A stretch of DNA of 64,000 nucleotides, from assembly GCA_012064385.1 (NCBI GenBank), contig QRDG01001991.1, forward strand, positions 1,299,290-1,363,289, read 5' to 3'. The notes under the pieces were generated by a model, which did no database searches, had not been told where the DNA came from, and was given only the letters and a program-made list of their open reading frames with translations. Positions 1 to 11,052 of the stretch are shown in pieces. Positions within the stretch are counted from its first letter, which is position 1. Each line of letters starts with the position of its first letter. This DNA comes from Puccinellia tenuiflora. Its lineage: Eukaryota; Streptophyta; Magnoliopsida; Poales; Poaceae. Both the position numbers and the translations under genes were made by a program.

Positions 1-2756
1 GTCAGCTGGGGACCTCTTTGCAATTATAGAAATTTGGACCGGGGGGGGGGGGTTCGCAAATCTTTCTTTTTCCCTCTCTCTCCCGCACAGTGGCAGCCAT
101 GGCCACTGGCGCCATGCCGCCGAGCTGGTCGAAGCCATGCCGCCCTCCGCGTGGAAAAGGAGGCCGCCCCCTCGCCACCTGCTCCCTCTCCCTCCTCTCT
201 CCCCGTTCCGCCCCGAAAAATCCGGATCGGGGCACCTTTCTTCCTCCCGCGCGTCCGCTCTACCGACGTGGTTGCCGAGCTCGTTTTTGTCGTCCCGGGT
301 TCTCCCCGCATGAATCAAGGACCACGGCGAGGTCCGCCGCGCCTCTCTCTCCCTCCAGGTGCAAGGAATTGAGCCGGGACCGGCCGAATCAAGGCCGGCG
401 TCTTCGACACCGTCCTCGTCTTGGCCGAGCTCCGCCGGCCGATTTCCGGCTGTTTCCCACCTCTCCCTCGCCGCGCCGAGCGCACTCTACGGCTCAGGGT
501 GAGCCCTCCTTCTCCCTAGTATTTCCCGCGCCCCTTTTTCCTCTCTCCCCGCCGCCGGTCGCCGTCGACCACCACGTTGCCACCACACCCAGTGAGCCGG
601 CCTGGACCCCGGCCTGGCCGGCCACGAGGTACCAAATATTTAATTGATGTTTTTCTTAAATTGGTTAAGCAAATTAAATTCATATAACTATTTAATTTGC
701 TATTTATTCATCGGAACTCCGAAAATTACAAATGAGGTACCAAAATGATCCAAAGAACAAAACCTTTGTAATCATGTCATGTTCATGCATAATTGAGAAA
801 CTTCCAAAATAATGTGACCTTTATGAACAATTAGACATTAAGATAAATATGGGGTTGTTTCCAAATAATTGCACAAATTATTTGGCTCTCCATTTAACTT
901 TGCTTTAAAATTTATATGAAAGTATCGTTGCCTCAATTTGACATGTCATCATGTGATTACGCATTGCACCTTGTGTTCGTGTGATTTATTTTGTTCTTTG
1001 TGTATTTTTGGGTATCGATAGATTCCGGAGTTGAGGTCACCCCGACCTATCCCGACGAGCCGTACTACACGCCCCGGCAGCAAGGCAAGAGATAACCTAA
1101 CCTTCTTGGCATTCTAGCATCCTAATGTTTTATCAACTTATTTTATCCACCATACTATTGCATGCGATTCAAATGTCTCTTTGATCAAAATATAGAGGAT
1201 CCTATGATTACATGTTTTCCCCGAGCCAATCATATGTATCCCTACCTATGAACCCTAGTGTTGATGTGTTGGCCGGATACAGAATATAATGGTTGGTTAT
1301 ATGCTTAGCCATGCTTAGAAATGCTTAGTTGAAATACTAGTTATGTCCGTTATTGATTTCCATACTTATTGATGTTGATGGAATGATTCGGGCATGGTGG
1401 ATAATTGTGATGCTTAATTAAAATGCTAAGAAGGCTTGGGTGAGTTGCCATCGAGGATGGTGTTTTGCCTCACTCTTGCCCCTAGGTGCGAGTTCTTTAC
1501 CTCTTGAACCAAGACTGAGCGTGCTTCCGGAGGTGGGGACATATGGAATCCTCTGTGACCGAATAAGTTGTGAGGGGCTTGTCAAGGGTCCTCTAGTTTG
1601 CTATTCCCATTTGCGCGTGAGTGTGTGGGTGGAAAAAGGAACGAGGATGGTGGTGTTTAGGATGTGGCCGCGGGGCAGGGCGCTGGGAGCGCTGAACCTG
1701 TCCTTCCGCACACTGATGGTCCTTGAGTAAGCCTCATGCAATGTAAAGGTCTAACCGCGCCCACTCGCCAGCCTTCCCCAGGAAGAGGGTCAATCAGGTG
1801 AGCCGGACGGTACCGATGGGTCAATTAGTACACCCCTGCAGGGTTTAATCTTTTCGAAAAGCCGTGTCCGCGGTTATGGACAACTTGGGAATAGACGATA
1901 AGACCATAGAGAATCTTAACCTAATTGATGTGGCAGCTAAAGGTTGCATAATCAATGTGTGACAAAGGTTCATTTCCTCGAGGGTGATTCGAGGGGGTGC
2001 CTTGGTGGAGATGAGTGTGGTTGCTTACAGAAGGGTTCGATTAGAACCAATGATGACAAATGTTACTCTCTTACCCCTTTATAAAACTATTCTGAGTAGA
2101 CGAATGCCATGTGTCATTTATGTTTCGGTTTATGAAAATTAGCTTTATGCAAAAGAAATACATATAAAGCTTTAGAGCCTCCGTCAGTCATTGGGCCTAT
2201 ATCGCCCTACTAAACTTGCGAGTACATCATACTCAGTCTCTCTTTGCTGCCTCTATATTGTATTTCAGAGGAGGACGACACCGAGCAGCTAGGTGGGTTC
2301 TTCGTTGACGTCGACTACTAGTCTGGGGTTCCCAGGTGGCAGCTTGGGACCGTGGAGCAAGCTGGATGGGTTTATTTATGTGTAGGCCTCTTAGGCCCTA
2401 TATTTGCATCTTGTTGTATTAGACAACGCTACTTCGCTTCCGCTTGTTGAATTGATGGTCTGTGACCTTTTGATGTGTAATATTTGTATCTTTCTCATAT
2501 ATGAGTTGCTATATGAGTTTTGTGTCGTAGAGTCTGCAATGTGCCAGTTTGTTCCACAAGTCTCGATCTCTTTACTATACTTGGAAGCGATGTCTGAGCT
2601 TATGGCATGATCGAGGTGTTGTGTGCCGATGATCCATTCCGAGCACACCTGCCAATGAGTTTTGGCCTGGGATTGGTAAACCCAGTAACCCTCGGTTGTG
2701 TAGCATGACCGGTTACACAACGTTCCACTGTATAGTTCTGGGGTCGGGGCGCTACA
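1..2756 (+). mobile_element. 3' part of a long gypsy-type LTR (family G1)
   Basis: The segment ends GGTCGGGGCGCTACA at 2756 and enters the window from the left, so its 5' end and target duplication are not visible. It matches, in opposite orientation, the complete 3.7-kb LTR at 38115-41848. For example, the block around 2260-2350 is nearly identical to the reverse complement of 38386-38490. It contains a GC-rich part (about 60-640, with GGCCGGCC motifs at its end) followed by AT-rich non-coding sequence. I read the short open frames in it as chance. No internal region or clear primer-binding site follows, so it is probably a solo LTR. That cannot be decided from the window. Confidence 0.8.
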
Positions 2757-2766
2757 AGTTACCAGA

Positions 2767-3013
2767 TGTGAGATCCTGGCTCAGGGCTCAATAGGATTAA
2801 TAGGATACTCATATCAACAAGTTGCAACTTCTTTTCCGGAAGCTCATTCGCAATTTGAGGATGGGTGACCGACCGGGAAGTCCTTCCCGGGTGCGCACGA
2901 GTGAGGACAAAGTGCGCAGAAAAGACTAGTGTTGGTCTGTGGGGCCAGTCTAGAGATCCTAGAGAGCTGCCAGGCGTAACAGGCGCCGGTCCGGGAGTGG
3001 CCGGGGTGTTACA
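2767..3013 (+). repeat. Cassandra LTR 1 (36-bp deletion in the 5S part)
   Basis: This copy is collinear with the second LTR except that the equivalent of 3262-3297 is missing after position 2850. The loss removes the 5S A-box region. The C-box-like AGGATGGGTGACC is kept at 2858-2870. Confidence 0.85.
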
Positions 3014-3177
3014 ATTGGTATCAGAGCCGACCCTTGCGGTAACTCGGGCGTGTGCGGGTCAGAGGCGCGGACATGTGGAGCATATGCCGACACTGGACGC
3101 ACAGACGGGTGCCAAAGGGGGAAGTTCCTGGACTGGGGTTGATCGACGAGGGCGTCGGTCTTCTAAGGGGGGAAGGA

Positions 3178-3460
3178 TGTGAGATCCTGGCTCAGGGCTC
3201 AATAGGATTAATAGGATACTCATATCAACAAGTTGCAACTTCTTTTCCGGAAGCTCATTCGAAAAGAACTCCGAGGTTAAGCGTGCTTGGCCCGGAGCAA
3301 TTTGAGGATGGGTGACCGACCGGGAAGTCCTTCCCGGGTCCTCACGAGTGAGGACAAAGTGCGCAGAAAAGACTAGTGTTGGTCTGTGGGGCCAGTCTAG
3401 AGATCCTAGAGAGCTGTCAGGCGTAACAGGCGCCGGTCCGGGAGTGGCCGGGGTGTTACA
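3178..3460 (+). repeat. Cassandra LTR 2 (full length)
   Basis: This 283-bp LTR keeps the 5S-like block, with an A-box-like segment at 3274-3288 and a C-box-like segment at 3305-3317. It differs from LTR 1 by the 36-bp indel and a few substitutions. Confidence 0.85.
3262..3340 (+). promoter_or_regulatory. 5S rRNA-like internal pol III promoter inside the Cassandra LTR
   Basis: The segment contains GGTTAAGCGTGCTTGG and AGGATGGGTGACC in the order and spacing of the A-box and C-box of plant 5S rRNA. It is only part of a 5S gene, embedded in an LTR, so it is not annotated as an rRNA. Pol III activity is known for the family and is inferred here. Confidence 0.7.
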
Positions 3461-3943
3461 AAGGCAATGAGTGATGGATGAAGAACAATAATTAATTTTT
3501 GAACTACTCAAGTTCAAATCTTGTTCCACAATTAATTGGGTTTCCTCTACATTAATATTCATGCAAGATAAAGCAAGAGTTAGAGGGAACACAAGCATTT
3601 TTATCATTGGAACAAGATAAAGCAAGCATATCATCATTAGATTTATCTAAGCAATTTTTGGATGATATGCAAGGACTATCAACACTAGCATGTATGACAT
3701 TTATATTGCTATGTGTGTTTAGGTCCAAAGAAGAGGCATTGCAACACGATAGGGATAAAATATCATAAAAAATGAGCTCACTATCAATATTGCAAAACCT
3801 ATCACTACTCACCATCACATTAGTTTGTGGCTTACCACATTTTGGTGAAGTAGATGAAGACGAGAGCTCGTCACGGCCGGAGGTGGAGGGAGAACAATCA
3901 TCCTCAATAGAGTTGGACACTCCATATTTTTCTTGAAGCTTGG
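3461..3943 (-). mobile_element. Distal half of the internal region of a minus-strand copia element
   Basis: This stretch reads on from 41884 once the 3944-41883 insertion is removed. The duplicated CTTGG (3939-3943 and 41884-41888) marks the join. It holds the downstream part of the gag-like frame (3552-3943) and then about 90 bp of AT-rich sequence up to the Cassandra element. The protease, integrase, RT and other LTR of this copia element are not in the window. Confidence 0.7.
3552..3943 (-). pseudogene. Copia gag fragment, downstream part
   Basis: The minus-strand frame runs through the target site without a break. The codons for ELWTK end at 41884 and LQEKYG starts at 3943. It continues for about 130 residues with many Ser, Asn and Cys and then stops at 3552. 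The upstream part (41884-42171) looks like a copia gag. No CCHC knuckle is seen before the stop, so the frame is probably truncated by mutation. A structural capsid role is inferred from the family. Confidence 0.6.
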
Positions 3944-4972
3944 TGTCGGCACAATGGAAACCAGGGTACCATGGGCCGGCCTGCCAGGGCCCACCGCATT
4001 CTTCAAAAGATTTCGCTAAGGACCAGGCTCTCCAAGCCTGGCGAGCCTCATGAGGGGCCTCTCCTCCTCGCCGAGGGTTTCCCCTCGGTGAGGGACCACC
4101 TCTCCTCGAGAGGGCATCTCGGATGCTACCTGCAAATTCTGCTAAGGACCAAGCCGAAAGGCTCGACGAGGCCTCCTGCCTCGCGGGGTTCCTTCCTCAC
4201 GAAGCCAGCTCTGCCTCCGCGGCAGGGCGCACATGGGCTCTGCACCCTCCGCAGAGTCACGGGCGTGCCAGCGCGCGGTGACGACCGCGCCAGCGCGTGG
4301 TGACGGCAGCGCCACAGTTGCCGTTCTTATGTATAAAGCAGTCAACAACGCTGCACCACGCAAAGGAGCCCCAAGAATTGCCACTTTGGTGATAAGGGGA
4401 CCGTCTGCAGCTACGCTCCAAGGGCGATGTCACCGTGGGACACATCCCACCTCAGCGGCGCCAGCCCACCGTCCTGGTTGGACGGTGGGTTTTCCAGCTA
4501 TGGTGACACCGCTCCCTGCCATGGACCGCGTCCATGGACTCAACCTTTATCGTGCACCCGTCCTCCTCCTTCGTCGCCACGTGGTAACCCTTCCCGCCAA
4601 GATATTTGGGGGAAGAGGTCCGAGACACCTATAAAAGGAGGGGGAGCACGTTCGGGCAAAGGGTTCGAGTTCTGATTGGAAGTTCTGAGTTCTAGGGTTA
4701 GCCATTGTTAGCCACCTTGAGCTCGCCAAGCTCCCTTTGTACTGAAACCTCTCCAAGCGAGTGCAATACACTAGAGGCAGGACGTAGGGGTTTTACCTCT
4801 CCTAGAGGGCCCTGAACCTGGGTAATACCGTGCGTTCATCTCTACAGTGCTGTCCCGCAGCGAGCTCGACGAGCATCGTCGCTGAGGCATGTTGAAGGTC
4901 GTTTGACTCCGTGTTCAGCCCCTTACTCGATCCTTGTGAGACACACCCAGTTCCTGGGACAGTTCTCCGACA
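3944..4972 (+). repeat. Tat element LTR1
   Basis: This 1029-bp LTR is bounded by TGTCGG and CCGACA, with CTTGG immediately upstream. It carries a TATA box at 4630-4637. Compared with LTR2 it keeps a segment of about 48 bp near 4110-4160. Confidence 0.9.
4630..4637 (+). promoter_or_regulatory. LTR1 TATA box
   Basis: TATAAAAG lies in a conserved context (CACCTATAAAAGGAGG) present at the same place in all three LTR copies. It is the likely core promoter for the genomic RNA. Confidence 0.65.
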
Positions 4973-4973
4973 T

Positions 4974-4992
4974 TTGGCGTGCCAGGTAGGGG
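4974..4992 (+). other. Primer-binding site region after LTR1
   Basis: TTGGCGTGCCAGGTAGGGG follows the LTR end after one or two bases. The tRNA it pairs with was not identified. About 10 bases later the sequence is already RT thumb coding, so leader, gag, protease and most of RT are missing. Confidence 0.7.
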
Positions 4993-7712
4993 TCCCTTCA
5001 GGCAAGCTCCTCGGGTTCCTGGTGTCTCATCGCGGCATCGAAGCAAACCCTGACAAGATCAGAGCCATAGAAGAGATGCAGCCTCCTCGTCGCCTCAAAG
5101 ACATGCAGCGCTTAGCGGGATGTATGGCCAGCCTTGGCCGTTTCATCTCCAAGTTTGGTGAGAGGGCGCTGCCATTTTTCAAGATCATGAAGAGGTCCGG
5201 TCCTTTCAAGTGGACCCCTGAAGCAGCAAAGGCCTTTGAGGACCTAAAGAAATACCTGGCGAGCCCACCCATCATGGTTGCCCCACGCCCTCGCGAGCCT
5301 CTGAAGCTGTATCTTGCAGCCACTCCTCAGACGGCAAGCGCGGTCTTGGTGGCTGAAAGGGAAGAGCCAGTCCTCGCCAAGCAGAGCCCTGCCTCACCAA
5401 GCCCAGAACTACTCGACAAGGAAGCAGCCTCGTCAAGCCTCCAGCCTCATGCCGGGCCTCCACAAGTGGGGCCTCAAGAAAACCTCGACAAGGACTCCAC
5501 TGAGCCTCGAGAGGAGCCAACCGCTGCCACGCCAACGACTACCCTCGTCGAGCATCCCGTGTACTTTGTCAGCACAGTGCTGCGGGACACTCGCGAGCGC
5601 TACCCCATGCAGCAAAAGCTCCTCTTCTCGCTCCTCAGCGCCTCCAGGAAGCTGCGCCACTACTTCCAGGGTCACCCCATCAAGGTGGTCACCTCATACC
5701 CCCTGGAGCAAGTCCTGCGCAACCCAAACACAACAGATCGCGTCGCAAGCTGGGGCATCGAGCTACAACCTTTCGAGCTGGAGTTTGCCACCACAAGGGT
5801 CATCAAGGGCAGGGCGCTGGCTGATTTCATGGCCGAATGGACAGACACGCATGAAGAAGAGCCTCAAGAGGAGGAAGCCACGGCCTCAGGAGGGGCGGAG
5901 CCTAGCCACTGGACCATGCACTTCGATAGTCCCTTCGCGGCCCGGAGTGCAGGGGCTGGTGCTGTCCTCACCTCACCGATAGGCGACAAGATCTACTACA
6001 CCGTCCAGCTGTGCTTCAAGGACAACGACAAGGTCTCCAACAACATTGCTGAATACGAAGGCCTCCTCGCTGGGCTCAGAGCTGCCATTGCCCTCGGCAT
6101 CACGCGCATCCTCATCAAGGGCGACTCTCAGCTCCTCGTCAACTTCTCCAACAAAAGCTACACGCCTAAGGACACCTACATGGTGGCCTACCTTGAAGAG
6201 GTACGCAAACTCGTGAAGCAATTCAGGGGCATGGAGCTCAAGCATATCCCACGAGGAGAGAACCAAGAAGCAGATGAACTCGCCAGGCGAGCAGCAAAAA
6301 GGGAAGCCTAGAAGCCTGGAGTATTCGAGGAGAGACTCACCAAGTCCTCCGTCAAGCAACCAGCGGTCAACATGAGCATCAATGAGGAACTCCCACCAGC
6401 CCCATCAAGTGGAGCACCAAACTGCGGGCTGCCCTCAGGCGATCGCTTGCTGATGACCCTGGTACGCCAAGACACTGGTTGGATCGACGAGATCAAGAAT
6501 TACCTGCAAAATCGAGTCCTCCCCGAAGAAGATGCAGAGGCCGAAAGAGTTGCTCGCCAGGCCAAGTCCTACTGCCTCCACGATGGAGACCTGTACCGTA
6601 AGCGCCCCAATGGGGTTGCATTGCGGTGCGTCCCTGCCGAGGAAGGCCGCCAGCTCATCAACGACATCCATAGTGGAGAGTGCGGCCACCATTCATCCTC
6701 ACACACCCTTGCAGGCAAGGTCTTCCGGAGTGGCTTCTACTGGCCTTCAGTGCTTCAAGATGCGGCCGCAATCGTCCAATCCTGCGACGCCTGCCAATTC
6801 CACGCCAAGCAAATTCACCAGCCCGCCCAAGGACTCCAAACTATCCCGCTCTCCTGGCCGTTCGCGGTCTGGGGGCTGGACCTCCTGGGACCCTTCCCGC
6901 GAGCGCTCGGGGGCTACCTCTACCTCTACGTCGCCATCGACAAATTCACCAAGTGGCCTGAGGTGGAACCCGTGCGCACCATTCCGGCGAAATCAACGGT
7001 GAAATTCATCAGGAGCCTGGTCTGCCGCTTCGGCGTGCCCAACCGCATCATCACCGACAACGGCTCACAATTCATCAGCGGCGCCTTCAAGTCCTACTTC
7101 GGCAGCCTCGGCGCCCAAATCTGCTACGCCTCGGTGGCTCACCCACGAAGCAACGAGCAGGTTGAGCGAGCCAACGCCGAGGTGCTCAAGGGCCTCAAGA
7201 CGAGAAGCTTCAACCGCCTCAAGGCCAGCGGCAAGCACTGGATCGATGAGCTCCCCTCGGTGCTCTGGTCCATCCGCACCACGCCAACAAAGCCAACTGG
7301 TGAGACGCCGTTCTCCCTCGTCTATGGCGCTGAAGCTGTCCTCCCCAGCGAGATCACCCACGGCTCTCCGCGAGTCTTGGCCTTCAAGGAGGCTGAGCTG
7401 GACGAACTACGCAACAACGACCTCCTGCTGCTCGAGGGGCTCCGCCGCAATGCGGCCCTGAGAGCGGCAAGGTACCAGCAAGACCTCCATCGCTACCACA
7501 GCCGCCACTGCCCACGTACTCTCGAAGCAGGAGACCTGGTCCTGAGGAGAATCCTCTCCAGGGCAGGCCTCCACAAGCTCTCGCCAATGTGGGAAGGACC
7601 CTACAGAGTCGTGCACATCGCCAGGCCTGGATCCGCGCAGCTCGAGACGGAGGACGACATCCCTGTCGCCAACCCCTGGAACATCCAGCATGTGCGCAAG
7701 TTCTACCCCTGA
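4990..7712 (+). pseudogene. Tat pol remnant, copy A: RT thumb, RNase H, second RNase H, integrase
   Basis: One frame runs from the primer-site region to TGA at 7710-7712, broken only by TAG at 6309-6311. It starts inside RT (LLGFLVSHRGIEANPDKIRA), so the catalytic YxDD part, protease and gag are absent. It continues through the RT-linked RNase H region (about 5540-5860) and a second, archaeal-type RNase H (about 5910-6300: NNIAEYEGLLAGLRAA, KGDSQL, NQEADELARRA). Integrase follows, with an HHCC finger (about 6670-6810) and a core with D in GLDLLGPF, D in ITDNGSQF and E in NEQVERAN, with 35 residues between the last two. The frame does not need to restart at an internal ATG. Copy A has SNEQVE where copy B has SNGQAE. 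Two RNase H domains point to the Tat lineage. The protein could not retrotranspose on its own. Confidence 0.88.
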
Positions 7713-8988
7713 TCGTCCTCGACGAGCAATTTTTTGCATCAAGGGAGAGCCTCGCGCCATCATCCTCCACGAGGAAAAACTTCGGGCTCCCCTCTCTACT
7801 ATACGTTGCCGCGGGCCGTTCGAGAAGACTCCCAAGCCACCACGCCTCGGCAAGGTGACTTCTTCAAGCACCATGCCTTGGCGAGGTGGATCCCCATGCC
7901 CAGCCATGGTGGACCGTAGGCTCTCGAAGCCACCCCCGCATAGGGCCCCCCTCTTTGAGCTCTCTCTACATGCGTCGCCTCGGGCCGCGAGAGTCTCAGC
8001 CACTCCATGTGGAACCCCATGCCCAGACATGGCGTATTTTGTATTTCTGGCCACGCCAGTGTAATGAACCTCTGTTTCAGGTCACTTTGAACCTTTGCGC
8101 TTCGCGCCAGCATATGTTGTTGCTTTGGTAAGCACTTATGTTATTGCTTTTCATCCTTGCTCGTATGATCCATCCCGTGTATCTCGCGAGCGGGGGCTGG
8201 ACATGGTGCATGTGCCTCGGGAGCATCCCAGCAGCGCCTCAAGCCCAAGGAGTCTGAGCTCTGAACTCACGGGTCAGCTCTCATGCATGTCAACTCCCAA
8301 GGAGCTCTGAACTCATGGACCGGCTCCCGTGCACGTCAACTCACCAAGGACATTGGTGCCTGTTCTCCTCGCGAGACACACATGAAGGAACCTACGAGCA
8401 CGCATGAAGTTATCTAGCTATGTATTGCTTGTGGGTATACCTATCTGTCCAAACACAGGAAAGAAGGTCCAAAACAAGCCTCAGGGAACCAACACACCCT
8501 CTCCAAGGCAAAAACGCCTCCCCAGGGAACCAACACCCTCTCCAAGGCAAAAGCGCCTCATCAGGGAACCAACACCCTCTTCAAGGCAAAAACACCTCGC
8601 GAAGCTATGTCCAAACACTTGGTTAAAATTCCTTTCGCTGGCTTTTGTCCCTCGAGCCTCTTTTCTCTCTCCTATGCCTCATGGGCTGCTTGCACATTGA
8701 AGGGGAGCCCCGAGCATCGCGGCTCGGGAGCTCTTACCTCTTGAGGCCTCACGCACCCCGTGGCCTTGTGGAGCCCTGACTCTCACATACCGAAGCGGCG
8801 GTGGTGTAGTGCTAAGAGAGGGTCCTAAGACGTAGAGCGAAAAAAGACATGAAAGGAAAGATAAAAGCCTCCCGAGGGATATTCACCAAGCACGTGCAAA
8901 TAAAGCTTAACAAAGTCTTTACAAGGATTCTACAAACAAAATGCTAAGATAACATGTGCCGCATGCACATCCAGTCGCAGGAAGGAGC
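7713..8988 (+). other. Spacer between pol and the antisense gene, copy A
   Basis: This non-coding stretch follows the pol stop and meets the 3' end of the antisense gene. It includes a short tandem repeat at 8479-8604. Open frames here lack family features. It is closely repeated in copy B (31932-33205). Confidence 0.6.
8479..8604 (+). repeat. Tandem repeat of about 42 bp, three units (copy A)
   Basis: Three units share the core CAGGGAACCAACACCCTCT followed by CCAAGGCAAAA. The same three-unit array is in copy B at about 32696-32820, so it predates the duplication. Confidence 0.8.
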
Positions 8989-10968
8989 TCAGGCCGTCGG
9001 GCCTCTTGAGGTGCCCGCGCCGTCCGCAGCGGCATCCACCTCCTCCTCCGGGGCGTCCTCTTCGCCGTCGTCTTCGTCTTCCTCGACCTCGACTTGGTCG
9101 AACTTCTTGGTGTACTCCTCGGCGGCCTTCCGCGTCCTGTCGCTCAGCACAACGCGGCTGCTGAGGTCGACCGGCGCCGTCACGGCCTCGAGGTCAAGCG
9201 AGGGCTGAAGCCTTGCGAGGTTGGCGAAGATGCGGCAGGTGGCGAGGACGAGGAGATCGCGACTCTCCTCCACGACGCGCTCGTTGAAGTCCTTCGCGGT
9301 CTCTTCAAGCTTTGCGAGGAACTGCTCGAAGAAGAACGTGTACGCGGCCTCGTCTTCGCTCCCCCCTGCGGCAAAGGAGGGGACCTCGGCCCCCAGACGG
9401 TCCCAACGGCACGCGCACGGAGCACCAGGTCTTGGAGCATGCGCTGGTGCTGGCGTGACATGGTTCGGCCGATTTCCACGTTGCTCCGTGCCTCCTCCAC
9501 GAGGTTCACGACCGGCCCCACCTGCTGCTGGAGCTCGTTCAGGTCCTCCTTCAGGGCGGCAACCTCCTTTTCCGCGCGGGCCTGGGCCTCCCTGGCGCTC
9601 TGAAGGCGGGAGGCCATCTGCTTCTCCTCCTTCTCGAGCCCCTTGATGTGGTCCTGGAGCTCCTTGCGCTTCGTCTTGAAGCGCTCCTCCTGCTTCGTGG
9701 CCTTCTCGTCATAGTCCTTGGAGAGATTTTCGCGGATGAGCTTGACCCTGTCGTCGGCCTCTTCCTGGACTTTCTTCTGCTTCGTAGCGAAGTCGGCGTT
9801 GGCCGCCTTGAGGCGATCTGTGTATGTGGCCTCGTCCTTGGCCACCTGCCCCTCATGGGCCCGCAGCTGCTCCTCGCGGATGGCCTGGTCCTTCTCGAGC
9901 TGCTGGACCTGCTCCTCGCGCCGGCGCAGTTCCACCTCGCGGGAGGAGAGCTCTCCCTCGCGTCGCGTGAGCTCTGCCTCGCGCTGGGTCAGCTGCACCT
10001 CGCGAGCGTCCAGCCTCTCGCGGAGCTCCTTCCAGCTGCTCTCCACGGTTTTGGAGTGCGTGATGAAGTTTTGCTCCAAGGCCGCAACCTCCTGTCGCTT
10101 GGAGGCAGTTTCCGCCTCGAGTGCCTCCCGTGCGGCGTCCAGCTGCTCCATGGTCTCCGCCGCCTCCCGCTTCACGCTGTCGCGGGTCTCTTCGGTGAAG
10201 CGCATGGCCTCTTGGCATGCCGCCAGGGCCGCCGCGTCCTGCCGGCGGCAGCTCTCCACGCTCTCGCGGAGGAGGGCCAAGCCCTCGTCGAGTCTCGCCC
10301 GCTCCTCCGCCCTGGCGAGTTTCTCTTCGGCGAGCTGCGCCTCCAGCTCGTCGAGCGTCCGCCGCGCCTGGCTGAGGACGGCGTTACGACAAACCGCTTG
10401 GCGCCGCGGCTCCCGCAGCACCAAGGTCACCGCACCGCTGTGGGGCGCAGAGGCCTCGATCCTTAGTGAGGCGCCCGAGGCACCCTGCCTCGGGCTCACG
10501 GCCGCATCTGGTGCGGCCTGGGGGCTCGTGTGGGCGCCTCCTTCGCCACCCGCGTCGGGATCCCTCTGGGGGCTGGGCGTCCTCTCACCCCCGGCTCCGG
10601 CGTCCGTGGGCTCCGGAGGCGCCTCCACCTCCTGCTCCTCAGGGGCGTTTTCCGCCCCTTCCGTGGTGGCCACGCCTGCCGCGGCCTCGGGCACGTCAGC
10701 CCCTCTTGTGGGAGCCTCCTCCTCCGGAGGCGGCTCCATGATGATCTCTTCAACCTCCTCCTCCTCCTCTGTCGCCTCCTATTGTACGGGAGGAGTGGCG
10801 GCCCGAGCTGGCGACGGCGCCACCTCTTCAACCACCTCCTCCGCGCGGTGCTCACCCGCGGGAGGAGTAGCCACCTGCTGCAGCTCGCCAGCCGTAGGCG
10901 TCGCCGCGGTGGCGCCAGCGGTCTCCCCAAGCTTGCGGAGCCGCCGCCTCTTCGGCGCCACAGGGTTC
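8989..10968 (-). pseudogene. Antisense gene exon 2, copy A: acidic plus coiled-coil protein
   Basis: Exon 2 starts after a CTCTCTTTTCAG acceptor (intron 11052-10969). It encodes a basic patch (NPVAPKRRRLRKLG), a Pro/Glu/Ala-rich acidic stretch, a long Arg/Glu/Gln-rich coiled coil and an acidic tail ending at 8989. Copy A is broken by TAG at 10779-10781 and by a 1-nt loss near 9400. Copy B lacks both lesions but has others. Antisense ORFs are known in grass Tat-type elements. The function is unknown; the coiled coil suggests self-association, and the basic patch could be a nuclear signal. Confidence 0.7.
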
Positions 10969-11052
10969 CTGAAAAGAGAGACAAACAGAAGATCCGTCAA
11001 GAGGGTTTTTGAAAGCAGAATGCTAAATGAAGGAGGAAGGACCAAAGCTTAC
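10969..11052 (-). other. 84-bp intron of the antisense gene, copy A
   Basis: The donor is GACGA/GTAAGC and the acceptor TTTTCAG/GAACCC. Without splicing the frame meets TAA two bases into the intron. With splicing the reading frame passes from MADE into NPVAPKRRR. Copy B has the same intron with the same length (35271-35354). Confidence 0.75.

Larger units (their letters stand above)
2767..3460 (+). mobile_element. Cassandra-type TRIM retrotransposon with 5S rRNA in its LTRs
   Basis: Two direct repeats (2767-3013, 247 bp; 3178-3460, 283 bp) both begin TGTGAGATCC and end GTGTTACA. They enclose a 164-bp internal segment. The internal segment opens with TGGTATCAGAGC (3016-3027), the classic initiator-Met tRNA primer site, and ends in a purine tract just before 3178. 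The LTRs contain a segment like nt 35-110 of plant 5S rRNA, the hallmark of Cassandra TRIMs. The element codes for nothing and would depend on enzymes supplied in trans. I see no matching duplication: the flanks are CCAGA (2762-2766) and AAGGC (3461-3465). Later rearrangement beside the 1-2756 LTR may have removed one side. Confidence 0.85.

Noticed and set aside
34..647. Overlapping frames of 112 and 185 residues near the left edge
   Set aside because: They lie in the GC-rich part of the G1 LTR and show no domain.
2757..2766. Primer-binding site after the 1-2756 LTR (AGTTACCAGA resembling AGTTGGTATCAGA)
   Set aside because: The match needs a gap and mismatches, and Cassandra starts at 2767, so no internal region can be shown.
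3262..3340. A 5S rRNA gene
   Set aside because: Only the middle and part of the 3' half of 5S are present, between Cassandra LTR sequences, so it is part of the TRIM.
8479..8604. CRISPR-like array
   Set aside because: Only three units of about 42 bp with no unique spacers, inside a plant retrotransposon, so it is a short tandem repeat.
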